The notes beneath the pieces are model-generated. The model was not told where the DNA came from, did no database searches, and was given only the letters and a program-made list of their open reading frames with translations. From assembly GCF_008064635.1 (NCBI RefSeq), contig NZ_VRYZ01000004.1, positions 62,001 to 126,000 of the forward strand: DNA of 64,000 nucleotides, given 5' to 3'. The stretch's first letter is position 1, and every line of letters begins with the position of its first letter. Shown in pieces: positions 17,892-25,667 of the stretch. The stretch is from Parahaliea aestuarii. GTDB taxonomy: Bacteria > Pseudomonadota > Gammaproteobacteria > Pseudomonadales > Halieaceae. Both the position numbers and the translations under genes were made by a program.

Positions 17892-19865
17892 ATGCACTAC
17901 AGCAATTACCTCTCCAGGCTCTATGCGCCGCTCGCGCTGTTCACAGTGAGCCTCTTCACTGTTCTCAGCCTGTCCCGTCTTATGCTGGCAGTGATCTACC
18001 GGGATCGGGTGAGCGCGGTAGAGGGATTTCTCTATGTCATGGTGCAGGGACTACGCTTTGATCTGATTGTTGCCTGCATTTTCCTGCTACCTGTTGCTGT
18101 CGTACACCCCTTTCTCAACAGGTTTCCGGTCTGGTCCCGGTGCTTGCGAATTTACCTGCTGGCAGCATTCATGCTGGCAGTCTTTATGGAGGCAGCAACC
18201 CCCACCTTTATCGGCGAGTACGACTTACGACCCAATATCCTGTTTGTCGAATACCTGCAATATCCCGGAGAAGTGGCAGCCATGCTCTGGGGAGGTTACA
18301 AACTGAATATCGCCCTTGGCCTGGGGGTGGTGGCCATCCTCGGCGGGTACTTCTGGCGACTGTTGAGGCGCAGTGTTGCGCCACACGAAAACCCCGGGGT
18401 AGTGATGTGCGTGATGCTCGTCGTCATGACAATACTGATTTGCGCTGCAGGGATTCGCTCCAGCCTGGGGCACCGGCCTGTCAATCCGGCCAAAGTCGCC
18501 TTCTCCACCGATCTCCTTGTCAACGATCTCGTTCTCAGTTCGGTTTACTCTACGGCCTACGCCATCTACAGCGCGCGGCGCCATGAAAGGAGTGTAAGAG
18601 CCTACGGTCGCATGGACTTTGCAACTGTGATCAAACGGGTGCGCGAAGAGATGGCCATACCGCTGCCATCCTTTAACAATGCCAACCTTCCTACACTGCA
18701 TGTGCAGACGCCTTCGAGTGTGCCCGAAAAACCGCTCAATCTGGTCATTATTCTCCAGGAGAGCCTGGGGGCGGAGTTTGTCGGTGCCCTGGGCGGGGTG
18801 GATGTAACACCCGAGCTGGATGCGCTGGCAGGTGAAGGTATCTGGTTTAACAACCTCTACGCGACCGGAACCCGCTCAGTGAGAGGGATTGAGGCAGTGG
18901 TCTCCGGGTTTACGCCCACCCCGGCGCGCAGCGTGGTAAAGCTACCCAAATCGCAAAGCGGCTTTTTCACGATTGCCGAACTTCTCGGGCAACGAGGCTA
19001 CGACACCAGTTTTATCTATGGGGGAGAGGCGCATTTCGACAACATGCGCCAGTTCTTCGTGGGCAATGGCTTCCAGCGCATCATTGAGGAAAAGGATTTC
19101 GATCAACCGGCATTTAAAGGCTCCTGGGGTGTGAGCGACGAAGATCTTTTCCAGCGCGCTCACGAAGAGTTCAGCAGGCTGGCAAACAAACCCTTTTTCA
19201 GCCTGGTGTTCACCTCTTCCAACCATTCACCCTTTGAGTTTCCGGAAGGCAGAATTGAGCTCTATGAGCAACCCAGGGCAACGGTCAATAATGCGGTGAA
19301 GTATGCCGACCACGCCATGGGGGAGTTCTTCCGCAAGGCTCGCGCGTCGGAGTACTGGGACAATACCCTGTTCCTGGTCGTCGCAGATCACAATTCCCGG
19401 GTGCGCGGTGCTGACTTGGTACCCATCGAGTATTTTCACGTACCTGCATTAATTCTCGGAGGCACTATCGAGCACCGGACATACGACAGAATCGCGAGCC
19501 AGATAGACCTTCTGCCTACACTGTTAGGCATGATGGGCATCACCTCTGCCCACCCAGCCACCGGGCACGACCTGCTGCGAGATGACATCGGGGACATTCC
19601 GGGCCGTGCCATCATGCAATACAACCAGACCCAAGCCTACATGCAGGGAGATCAAGTCGTGATTATGGAACTGGACAAGCAGCCGGTGATGTATCGGCGC
19701 ACTGCTGCGGGCCTGGTCAAATCCGCTAAGCAAACGCCGGAACTAATTGAACGAGCGCTCGCCAACTCCATCTGGAGTTCGCAAGCCTATCAGGAAAGGT
19801 TGTACCGGCTACCAGAAAAACAGACGGCGAGCAGCATCACAATTCATCAGGAGAGAAAGGAATAA
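17892..19865 (+). CDS. LTA synthase-family membrane sulfatase/phosphoglycerol-transferase-like protein
   Basis: Protein of 657 residues. Five membrane helices lie in the first 190 residues (for example LIVACIFLLPVAVVHPFL, YLLAAFMLAVFMEAATPTF, IALGLGVVAILGGYFW, VVMCVMLVVMTILICAAGI), then a periplasmic alkaline-phosphatase/sulfatase-fold domain from about 280. Metal-binding landmarks are VIILQESLGAEFVG, the nucleophile region ATGTRSVRG (candidate Thr about residue 325), FTSSNHSPFEFP and VVADHNSRVRG. In Gram-negatives this family includes phosphoglycerol transferases for membrane glucans (OpgB) and phosphoethanolamine transfer-like enzymes. The start is the ATG at 17892; a TTG at 17859 is possible. 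The gene is convergent with the SET gene. Confidence 0.85.
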   Translation: MHYSNYLSRLYAPLALFTVSLFTVLSLSRLMLAVIYRDRVSAVEGFLYVMVQGLRFDLIVACIFLLPVAVVHPFLNRFPVWSRCLRIYLLAAFMLAVFMEAATPTFIGEYDLRPNILFVEYLQYPGEVAAMLWGGYKLNIALGLGVVAILGGYFWRLLRRSVAPHENPGVVMCVMLVVMTILICAAGIRSSLGHRPVNPAKVAFSTDLLVNDLVLSSVYSTAYAIYSARRHERSVRAYGRMDFATVIKRVREEMAIPLPSFNNANLPTLHVQTPSSVPEKPLNLVIILQESLGAEFVGALGGVDVTPELDALAGEGIWFNNLYATGTRSVRGIEAVVSGFTPTPARSVVKLPKSQSGFFTIAELLGQRGYDTSFIYGGEAHFDNMRQFFVGNGFQRIIEEKDFDQPAFKGSWGVSDEDLFQRAHEEFSRLANKPFFSLVFTSSNHSPFEFPEGRIELYEQPRATVNNAVKYADHAMGEFFRKARASEYWDNTLFLVVADHNSRVRGADLVPIEYFHVPALILGGTIEHRTYDRIASQIDLLPTLLGMMGITSAHPATGHDLLRDDIGDIPGRAIMQYNQTQAYMQGDQVVIMELDKQPVMYRRTAAGLVKSAKQTPELIERALANSIWSSQAYQERLYRLPEKQTASSITIHQERKE

Positions 19866-19896
19866 TCGAAGCCGCAAGCAGCGATTTCCGTGGAGA

Positions 19897-20214
19897 CTAA
19901 TTCCACTCCTCGCCGTAGTCGTGGGTCAATTCCTCGCCCGCCTTGATATCCCTAAGCGCTACGACAGACAGATCGTCGTAATAAATCACATTGGGGGATT
20001 TGTGATGGTTGATGAAGCGGAGACGACAGGTGACATTCACCATCTTCCCACCGTCCAGCCACAGGGTATAGGGGGTGGGCTCACGGGCCGGTTTACTCTT
20101 GCACACCCCCAGCAGCGTGTCCGCCTTGATATCCACGGTGGCGAACAGGCCCTTGCCATGAATGCCACTTTCACCTACGCGCAAACGCCTTTTCATCTGC
20201 GGGCCAGGCCTCAC
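19897..20214 (-). CDS. Small SET-domain protein (candidate protein-lysine methyltransferase)
   Basis: Protein of 105 residues that is almost only a SET domain. It shows the opening GKGLFATVDIKADTLLG, the SAM-site motif INHHKSPN (usual form NHxxxPN) and the catalytic strand IKAGEELTHDYGEEW (usual form GEELTxDY). It lacks pre-SET and Cys-rich post-SET parts and is shorter than most family members. An internal ATG at residue 7 is an alternative start. It lies 57 bases after the methyltransferase gene on the same strand. Its protein target is unknown. Confidence 0.82.
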   Translation of the reverse strand: MRPGPQMKRRLRVGESGIHGKGLFATVDIKADTLLGVCKSKPAREPTPYTLWLDGGKMVNVTCRLRFINHHKSPNVIYYDDLSVVALRDIKAGEELTHDYGEEWN

Positions 20215-20271
20215 TCTATCGATTGATTGGCGAACATTCTTGCACAGGTCATTCGCCAGATGAACGGATTG

Positions 20272-21030
20272 TCACCCGGGATGACATTTTCTTGCGATGT
20301 ACATCCCGTAGCCAAGGTGTGTCCGGTACCGACGATAGAGCGCAATCTCACGCCGTTCTGCAGCGACTATAGCCTGGGCGGCTTCACTGTTGCCGTTGCG
20401 TTCCAGGAATGCGCCAAAGCCGGCTTCCATAGGACTATAGTAGTTGTCCAGCCAGCAGCTGTCCGGCAGCGCGAAATAACCCTGCGGGGCGTAACCGTTG
20501 CGCTCCAGTAGTCCCAGCTTCGCGGAGGGGCTATCAATTTCCGGATAGACTTTCTCCCAATGCCCGCGAAGTTCATCGGGCGGCGCTGCGGTCAGCCAGC
20601 TAATCTCCGACACCACCAGCAGGCCGCCCGGCTTGAGAAAGCGCGCCCATTCGCGCACACCGCGCTCAAAGCCGATATTGTAGATGGCCCCCTCGGACCA
20701 GATGACGTCGAGTGATGCTTCCTCGAAGGGGAGATCATCCATGGTTCGACACTGGGACTGTATGCGGTCGTCCAGGCCTTGCGCCCGCGCCCTGGCTTGC
20801 AGTACATCGAGAAAGTCCTGCAGGAAATCCACCGCCGTGATATGGGCGTTGAGTAGACGGGCCAACACCAGGCTCGAGGCGCCGGTGCCACAGCCAATGT
20901 CGGCAATATGGAGGGGTTGATCGCGGTCCACACCCGCCAGTTGCAGTGCCTGTTCGGTCTGGGCATCACCACCGGGGCCCTGGCGCAGGGCACCTTTGTG
21001 CAGGTCGACCAACAGCGCCATGTCATTCAT
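20272..21030 (-). CDS. Class I SAM-dependent methyltransferase
   Basis: Soluble protein of 252 residues with a Rossmann-type methyltransferase core. Motif I is IADIGCGTGASSLVLA (about 42-57), the acidic residue after beta-2 is in ITAVDFLQDF, and motif IV is LDVIWSEGAIYNIGFERG. FLKPGGLLVVSEISW marks beta-5. A C-terminal helical cap (YRRYRTHLGYGMYIARK) is typical of small-molecule methyltransferases. It sits nine bases downstream of the secreted NTF2-like gene. The acceptor is unknown. Confidence 0.87.
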   Translation of the reverse strand: MNDMALLVDLHKGALRQGPGGDAQTEQALQLAGVDRDQPLHIADIGCGTGASSLVLARLLNAHITAVDFLQDFLDVLQARARAQGLDDRIQSQCRTMDDLPFEEASLDVIWSEGAIYNIGFERGVREWARFLKPGGLLVVSEISWLTAAPPDELRGHWEKVYPEIDSPSAKLGLLERNGYAPQGYFALPDSCWLDNYYSPMEAGFGAFLERNGNSEAAQAIVAAERREIALYRRYRTHLGYGMYIARKCHPG

Positions 21031-21039
21031 GACGAGTAA

Positions 21040-21621
21040 CTAGCAATCCGCCGCGCGATTGGTTTTGTGGCGTTTCCGGCAGCGCGGCTGGGCCTCGCCG
21101 GACGAGTGCTCGCCCCCGTCTTCAGCCGCGCCCAGATCGCTTTCTTCCGCCACCGCGGACACCGGCGTCTCAGTACGAATCGCCTGCGCCACACTCTCGA
21201 TCATGGCATTGGGGACCGGCATGCTCAGGTTGTACTGGGCAATTTTCCAGCCGCTTCCAGTTTTCAGCAGCAGGCCGGAACCCCGACACAGGCCGAGTTT
21301 ATCGTTGTCGAGCAATTCGTCGAACCAGGCCACATCGCCCGAGGCGGCGATGTCGATACGGCGCTCTTTTGGCCGGTAGATCCAGCCCTTGCCCCGGTCA
21401 AAATAGGGACGCGCGAATTCGATGAATTCTTCGCCCTGCCAGCGCTCAGTGGCATCGGTGCCGAGGAACACCATATCGGCGGTCATCAGCTGGCGGTAGG
21501 CCGGCAGATCAGCGCGGGCCGCGGCGGTGTGAAAGCTATCCAGCACTGAAGCAATGTCATCCCGCGGCGCCGCATGGGCGTTCAGGGCAACCAGAAGCAG
21601 CAGTGCAAGCCATTTCTGCAT
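21040..21621 (-). CDS. Secreted NTF2-like (DUF4440/SnoaL-type) protein
   Basis: Protein of 193 residues beginning MQKWLALLLLVALNAHAAP, a clear signal peptide with a likely cut after AHA. The mature part has the NTF2-like helix and sheet pattern (DDIASVLDSFHTAAARADLPAYRQLMTADMVFLGTDA, then ERWQGEEFIEFARPYF, then GSGWKIAQYNLSMPVPN). The last 45 residues are polar and low-complexity, with a basic CRKRHKTN. I use the ATG that follows AGGATAGCTCC on the coding strand; the frame stays open 37 codons further upstream, but without secretion logic. The function is not known. Confidence 0.78.
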   Translation of the reverse strand: MQKWLALLLLVALNAHAAPRDDIASVLDSFHTAAARADLPAYRQLMTADMVFLGTDATERWQGEEFIEFARPYFDRGKGWIYRPKERRIDIAASGDVAWFDELLDNDKLGLCRGSGLLLKTGSGWKIAQYNLSMPVPNAMIESVAQAIRTETPVSAVAEESDLGAAEDGGEHSSGEAQPRCRKRHKTNRAADC

Positions 21622-21737
21622 GGAGCTATCCTCAACAGTTCCAAAGATGCCCAGAGTAGCCCCTCGCCAGAACACGGTGCAATAGCGCGTGGCAGCTATC
21701 CGCACAACATCCCTGTTGTGCGCGGTGCTCATACCCT

Positions 21738-22502
21738 TTACATGCCCAGGACGGTGAACTGGGCGCCGACAGCCGGGGCCAGCGTCAGGGTAAACGCCGT
21801 GGCTGAATTGTTGCGCAATGTCACCACATCGCCCGCCGACAGAACAAGGATCACCCGCCCGGAAACCTGACCCGTTGCCGTCAGCAAGGGAACAATGGTT
21901 GAGGGGTCTACTGTACCGTTAACGGCAACGGCCAGGGCAGCACCAACGCCCGCCGTATGTGACACCTTGTAATCCACGATATAGCTTCCGGCGCTCGTAA
22001 CAGTGACAGTAGTCGTACCTGCCGTGTGCGAGACAGAGCTCAGCGGGCCATTGTTGCTGAACGGAACGTCTGCGCCGCCCACTACCGTGGCATCGGCGAT
22101 AGTGGCGAGTTCGTATACGTAGCCAGAACTATTGATGCCCGCACCAGCTGGCCCCTGGGGTCCTTGTGCGCCCTGTGGTCCTTGTGCGCCCTGGGCTCCA
22201 GCGGGCCCCTGAGGGCCGGCAGGACCGGCTGCGCCGGCTATACCGGGAAGGCCCATTGGGCCCTGAATACCCTGAGGGCCCTGCGCGCCGGTATCGCCCT
22301 TGGGCCCCTGAAGGCCGGCCGGCAGGTTGTCAATCGCCGTGGCCAGTGCATCGAAGTTCTCGTTTACCTGGTCGGCATCGGCAACACCACCATTTTGAAA
22401 GATATGGGGAACAGTGGTACCCGTTCCCCAGCTCGAAGTGGAACCCAGTAAAACCATTGCCAGAACAGTACCGGCTACCCGGACGGTAGGAAGAAACTTC
22501 AT
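21738..22502 (-). CDS. Secreted collagen-like protein with C-terminal globular domain
   Basis: Protein of 254 residues. A signal peptide (1-26) is followed by an Asn/Asp-rich helix ([20 protein letters not shown]). Then come 20 uninterrupted Gly-X-Y triplets (about 63-122: [18 protein letters not shown] and so on), then a 130-residue beta-rich domain ending FTVLGM. The C-terminal part resembles the jelly-roll trimerisation heads of bacterial collagen-like proteins such as BclA. The protein is expected to trimerise outside the cell. The GXY region contains an 18-bp DNA repeat. The short gap to the small gene upstream (41 bases) suggests co-transcription. Confidence 0.88.
   Translation of the reverse strand: MKFLPTVRVAGTVLAMVLLGSTSSWGTGTTVPHIFQNGGVADADQVNENFDALATAIDNLPAGLQGPKGDTGAQGPQGIQGPMGLPGIAGAAGPAGPQGPAGAQGAQGPQGAQGPQGPAGAGINSSGYVYELATIADATVVGGADVPFSNNGPLSSVSHTAGTTTVTVTSAGSYIVDYKVSHTAGVGAALAVAVNGTVDPSTIVPLLTATGQVSGRVILVLSAGDVVTLRNNSATAFTLTLAPAVGAQFTVLGM
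22159..22193. repeat. Tandem 18-bp repeat in the collagen-coding region
   Basis: GGTCCTTGTGCGCCCTG occurs at 22159-22175 and 22177-22193 with an 18-bp period, coding for repeated Gly-Ala-Gln-Gly-Pro-Gln units. The nearly identical codons suggest recent duplication or slippage, which would change collagen length in steps of two triplets. Confidence 0.7.
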
Positions 22503-22543
22503 GTATTGCGATCCTTAGCGATAGCTTGTTGTGTCGGTATGAG

Positions 22544-22756
22544 TTATCGACGTTGCTTTTTCAGATACCAGATGGCCGTACTGGCGAGCGTGACGCTCAA
22601 CCCCAGCAAGAACAGCGGCGAGTCAATGGGCACCGATTGCGCCTGGGTGACCAGGCTGCTCCAGGGCGCTGAGCCCCAGGCAAACCCGCCCCAGGTCGCT
22701 GCATTGGCAGCCGGCGCAGTGCCGGCAACCAGCAATGCGGGAAAAAGAAGTTTCAT
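22544..22756 (-). CDS. Small secreted protein with C-terminal sorting-type signal
   Basis: Protein of 70 residues. It has a signal peptide (MKLLFPALLVAGTAPAANAA), a short Trp/Ser-rich mature segment (TWGGFAWGSAPWSSL) and a tripartite tail. The tail consists of the motif VPIDSP, a membrane helix (LFLLGLSVTLASTAIWYL) and the basic end KKQRR. This layout matches exosortase/rhombosortase-type CTERM signals, though I cannot assign it to a named class. No sorting protease is in the window. It is directly upstream of the collagen-like gene on the same strand and may share its transcript. Confidence 0.65.
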   Translation of the reverse strand: MKLLFPALLVAGTAPAANAATWGGFAWGSAPWSSLVTQAQSVPIDSPLFLLGLSVTLASTAIWYLKKQRR

Positions 22757-22841
22757 GTTGAATCCTTTCCAGTGTATCGGTCAGTTACTACGCGATGATT
22801 GCCTGTGCCCAGGTTCTAATTACTACGGAAAATTTGCCGGG

Positions 22842-22847
22842 ATTATA
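22842..22847 (-). promoter_or_regulatory. Candidate -10 box for the small CTERM/collagen genes
   Basis: On the minus strand these bases read TATAAT, a perfect sigma-70 -10 hexamer, about 85 bases before the start of the 70-residue gene. The -35 region at normal spacing is poor (AGCTTT or TTTACA at short spacing), so this is tentative. Confidence 0.35.
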
Positions 22848-22965
22848 GAGACCACCTGGACTGTAAAGCTATGTATTTCTTCGTCCACAGGCCTTGCAAC
22901 CTCCCACCATGTCAATCATCGGCATACGGGAGGAAAACTTGAGTGGGTCAATGCACTGGAAATGC

Positions 22966-23742
22966 TCAGCCCCTGGCGACCATCCCTCCATCCAGGGCGA
23001 GTACCTGCCCGGTCATCCACTCGGAGGCACGGGACGACAGGAAGATCGCTGTCCCGGCGGCATCTTCCAGTCCGCCCATGCGCGGAATCGGGAAGTTGGC
23101 CGAGAGCTGCTCCTCGGTGGCCACCTCCATCATGTAGGCGGTCATCTGGCTGGGAAAAAGACCGGGGGCAATGGCGTTGACGTTAATGCCCGCCCCGGCC
23201 AGTTCAACCGCCAGGTGGCGGGTCAGGTGGTGGATCGCCGCCTTGCTGGCTGTGTAGGCAAAGTTCTGCATGGCGGTGTCGATACTGAGGCCGTTGACGG
23301 AGCCGATATTGATCACCCGGGCGCGCTCGCCCTGCCCGGCCGCAGCGCGCAGCAGGGGCAACAGTTGCTGCACCAGGAAAAAGGGCGCCTTCACGTTGAG
23401 ATCCATGGTCTTGTCCCAGCCCTTTTCGGGGAAGCTCTCGACCGGGGCACCCCAGGTAGCACCGGCATTGTTGACCAGGATGTCCAGATGCTCCTCGCGC
23501 TCGGCGATGGCGCCGGCAAAGGCTTCAATTCCCGCCACGCTCGACAGGTCGGAGGGAATTGCCACGCAGTCGCCAAAGACCGCAAGCTCCCGCTGCGCCG
23601 CATTCAGTTCGTCAACCTTCCGCGCGGTGATATAGACCTTCGCCCCGCCCTCCAGGAAACCGCGGGCAATCATCGCGCCAATGCCGCGGGAACCTCCGGT
23701 CACAACCGCGACTTTGCCTGCAATATCGAAGAGGTTTTGCAT
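22966..23742 (-). CDS. RhlG-like SDR (3-ketoacyl reductase family)
   Basis: SDR of 258 residues with TGGSRGIG near the N-terminus, DILVNNAGATWGAPVESFPEKGW, NIGSVNGLS (catalytic Ser), YTASKAAIHHL (catalytic Tyr/Lys) and INVNAIAPGLFPSQMT. The wording around NNAG(T/A)(S/T)WGA and FPS(R/Q)MT is close to the RhlG subgroup, NADPH-dependent 3-oxoacyl reductases. In general these reduce 3-ketoacyl substrates. It is first in a leftward pair, 20 bases before the DUF3604 gene. No rhamnosyltransferase genes are near, so glycolipid synthesis is not implied. Confidence 0.87.
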   Translation of the reverse strand: MQNLFDIAGKVAVVTGGSRGIGAMIARGFLEGGAKVYITARKVDELNAAQRELAVFGDCVAIPSDLSSVAGIEAFAGAIAEREEHLDILVNNAGATWGAPVESFPEKGWDKTMDLNVKAPFFLVQQLLPLLRAAAGQGERARVINIGSVNGLSIDTAMQNFAYTASKAAIHHLTRHLAVELAGAGINVNAIAPGLFPSQMTAYMMEVATEEQLSANFPIPRMGGLEDAAGTAIFLSSRASEWMTGQVLALDGGMVARG

Positions 23743-23762
23743 GTTTGCTCCTTTGCGTTGTA

Positions 23763-25625
23763 TCAGTTTGCGGGCCGGTACCAGATGGGCGAGCTGTAGG
23801 CCCGCTCCTGCAAGGTGTCAGGGTAGCCCCCGGCCTCTTCCTGTCCCAGCGCCAGGGCGTCCAGGTAGGAGTGGCGAGCGGTGGGTACCTGCAGCACGCG
23901 CACGTAATAAAAGGCCGACTGGCCCGGATTAAAGTCCGGGTCCTGCCAGTAGGCGAGCAACTGCGCAGCGCCTTCGTCTTCGGCAACTTTGCCGGTACGG
24001 CGATCGATACGCGCTTCCGGCGCTGGCAAACGCCCATCGGAGCCCACGCTGCGCTCGCCGGACCAGACCACATCAAACACCTGCTCCCGCGGTTCACCGG
24101 CCGCATTCAACCAGCCTTTGACAATCTGCACCCGTTCCAGACCGACACCGGCCGGGTCCTTCAATGCCTGCACCAGGAAGGTTGGGGCGCCCCCGGCTGT
24201 CGCCGCAGGCAAAACGCCGCCCATCGGCACACCCGTGGCTGTCGCCTCCTGGTAGAGCACCGGACTCTGCAGCTGGTCCTCGACAAACTGCCAGCCGCCA
24301 AAGAACTGCAGGGCAATACGCGGGCCGGTAGTAGCGTAGACCTCGCGACGCTTCATCGCCGCCATGATGGCATCGCGGCTGTTGTCCTCGGCCCACACCG
24401 CCGCCATGCCCGAGGCGGACATGGCCCAGCCATTGGTGCCGCCCTCCTCGTCACTCCAGCCCAGCATCTTGTTGGCCGGAATGGAGTCAGTGGCGAACTT
24501 GCCGTGGAAGTTATCTTCCTCTGCGGTCGACAAACCGGTGTGGGCATCGGTGGAGCCGATAAAACCCAGCTCATAGGGATTGCTGCCCAGCTCTGCCGCC
24601 AGCTGCATGCCCCGCAACAGCGTCGGCCGCAAGTAGTCTCCCACTTCCGCCTTGTAAGGCGTGTGCCAACGCTGAATGTAGTGCGGGTACTCCTCAAAGG
24701 CGGCGAAGGGATCGTCGGGGGACAGGTCCGGGTGGGTTTCCGAGTCGCCTTTCAGCTGGGTGATCTCGGCGATCGGCTCCCACCTGCGGCGCGTCGCCAC
24801 GTAATCCGCATCGAAGGGATCACCGCGCAGACTGCGGGTGTCGAACATGTAGCCCTTGGAAATGTTGGAGTTGTGCGGAATGGCCAGAAAATCGACACCG
24901 GTTTCCTCGCTGGTGCTGTCAAGCCAGGCCCACAGGTCCTCCGGATAGGGGCTGTCGTCCAGTCCAAAGGGCTCGAATGCATCGGCCTGGTTTGCATCGG
25001 CATTGGAGATCACCACCCGGTGCAGGTTGGCGCCGCCGGGAATGGAACTCCACTCCCAGCCAATGAACGCCGTAAATTCGCCGGGGTCGTTGAAGCGATC
25101 GGCGGTTTCGATAATGCTGCGCCAGGTGCTGCTTTCAACCTGATCCATCGGTGGCAGCCAGCCCACCTGTCCGCCGAGCTGGGCGGCTTTGGCGGCCTCG
25201 CGGGCATCTCCCGGCTCGGGCAATACATCGACAAACAGTTGTCGCCCCTCCCCCTCACCGATCCTGCGCTGCAAGACCCAGGCCGCGAACCGCGCCTTCA
25301 GCGCGTCCAGCAGGCCGAGGTCGGCGGTGTCCACGCCGGTGAAATAAGTGTGATTGATCACCCCGAGAAATTCCGCGTGGTCTGAAACCACCAGAAAATC
25401 CAGAGGCGCCCCGATCTGTACCCGGGCCTTGTGGTAGGGATGCTCAACCGGCTCGCCCCTGGCATAGCGATAGGCGGTGTCCGGGTCAGCCACCAGGTTG
25501 TTGTTGGCGAAGGCATCGGATGAATAGGACGTGTGCAGGTGAGTATCACCCCACAGTAGCTGCGGCTGCGCATGCACGGCGGCGGAGATGCTCAACGCCG
25601 TGCACAGGCCAATCACTTGGCGCAT
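23763..25625 (-). CDS. DUF3604 family secreted/periplasmic protein
   Basis: Protein of 620 residues with a signal peptide (about 1-19, ending VHAQ). The opening LLWGDTHLHTSYSSDAF carries the paired His residues (29 and 31) of a PHP-like metal site, and FLVVSDHAEFLG gives a further Asp-His pair. GFIGSTDAHTGL is another conserved DUF3604 segment. The length and layout fit this poorly characterised family, which is common in marine bacteria and is thought to be metallohydrolase-like. It follows the RhlG-like SDR with a 20-base gap. The substrate is unknown. Confidence 0.85.
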   Translation of the reverse strand: MRQVIGLCTALSISAAVHAQPQLLWGDTHLHTSYSSDAFANNNLVADPDTAYRYARGEPVEHPYHKARVQIGAPLDFLVVSDHAEFLGVINHTYFTGVDTADLGLLDALKARFAAWVLQRRIGEGEGRQLFVDVLPEPGDAREAAKAAQLGGQVGWLPPMDQVESSTWRSIIETADRFNDPGEFTAFIGWEWSSIPGGANLHRVVISNADANQADAFEPFGLDDSPYPEDLWAWLDSTSEETGVDFLAIPHNSNISKGYMFDTRSLRGDPFDADYVATRRRWEPIAEITQLKGDSETHPDLSPDDPFAAFEEYPHYIQRWHTPYKAEVGDYLRPTLLRGMQLAAELGSNPYELGFIGSTDAHTGLSTAEEDNFHGKFATDSIPANKMLGWSDEEGGTNGWAMSASGMAAVWAEDNSRDAIMAAMKRREVYATTGPRIALQFFGGWQFVEDQLQSPVLYQEATATGVPMGGVLPAATAGGAPTFLVQALKDPAGVGLERVQIVKGWLNAAGEPREQVFDVVWSGERSVGSDGRLPAPEARIDRRTGKVAEDEGAAQLLAYWQDPDFNPGQSAFYYVRVLQVPTARHSYLDALALGQEEAGGYPDTLQERAYSSPIWYRPAN

Positions 25626-25667
25626 GGTGTTTCCCTCTTGCTGTTATTGTTATTCCGGCAGGGGCAA

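Noticed and set aside
22966-23742. Rhamnolipid synthesis locus
   Set aside because: Only an RhlG-like SDR is present; no rhlA, rhlB or regulator genes are near.
23745-25385. A 546-codon open frame opposite the DUF3604 gene
   Set aside because: The minus-strand protein has a signal peptide and metal-site motifs; the plus-strand frame has none.
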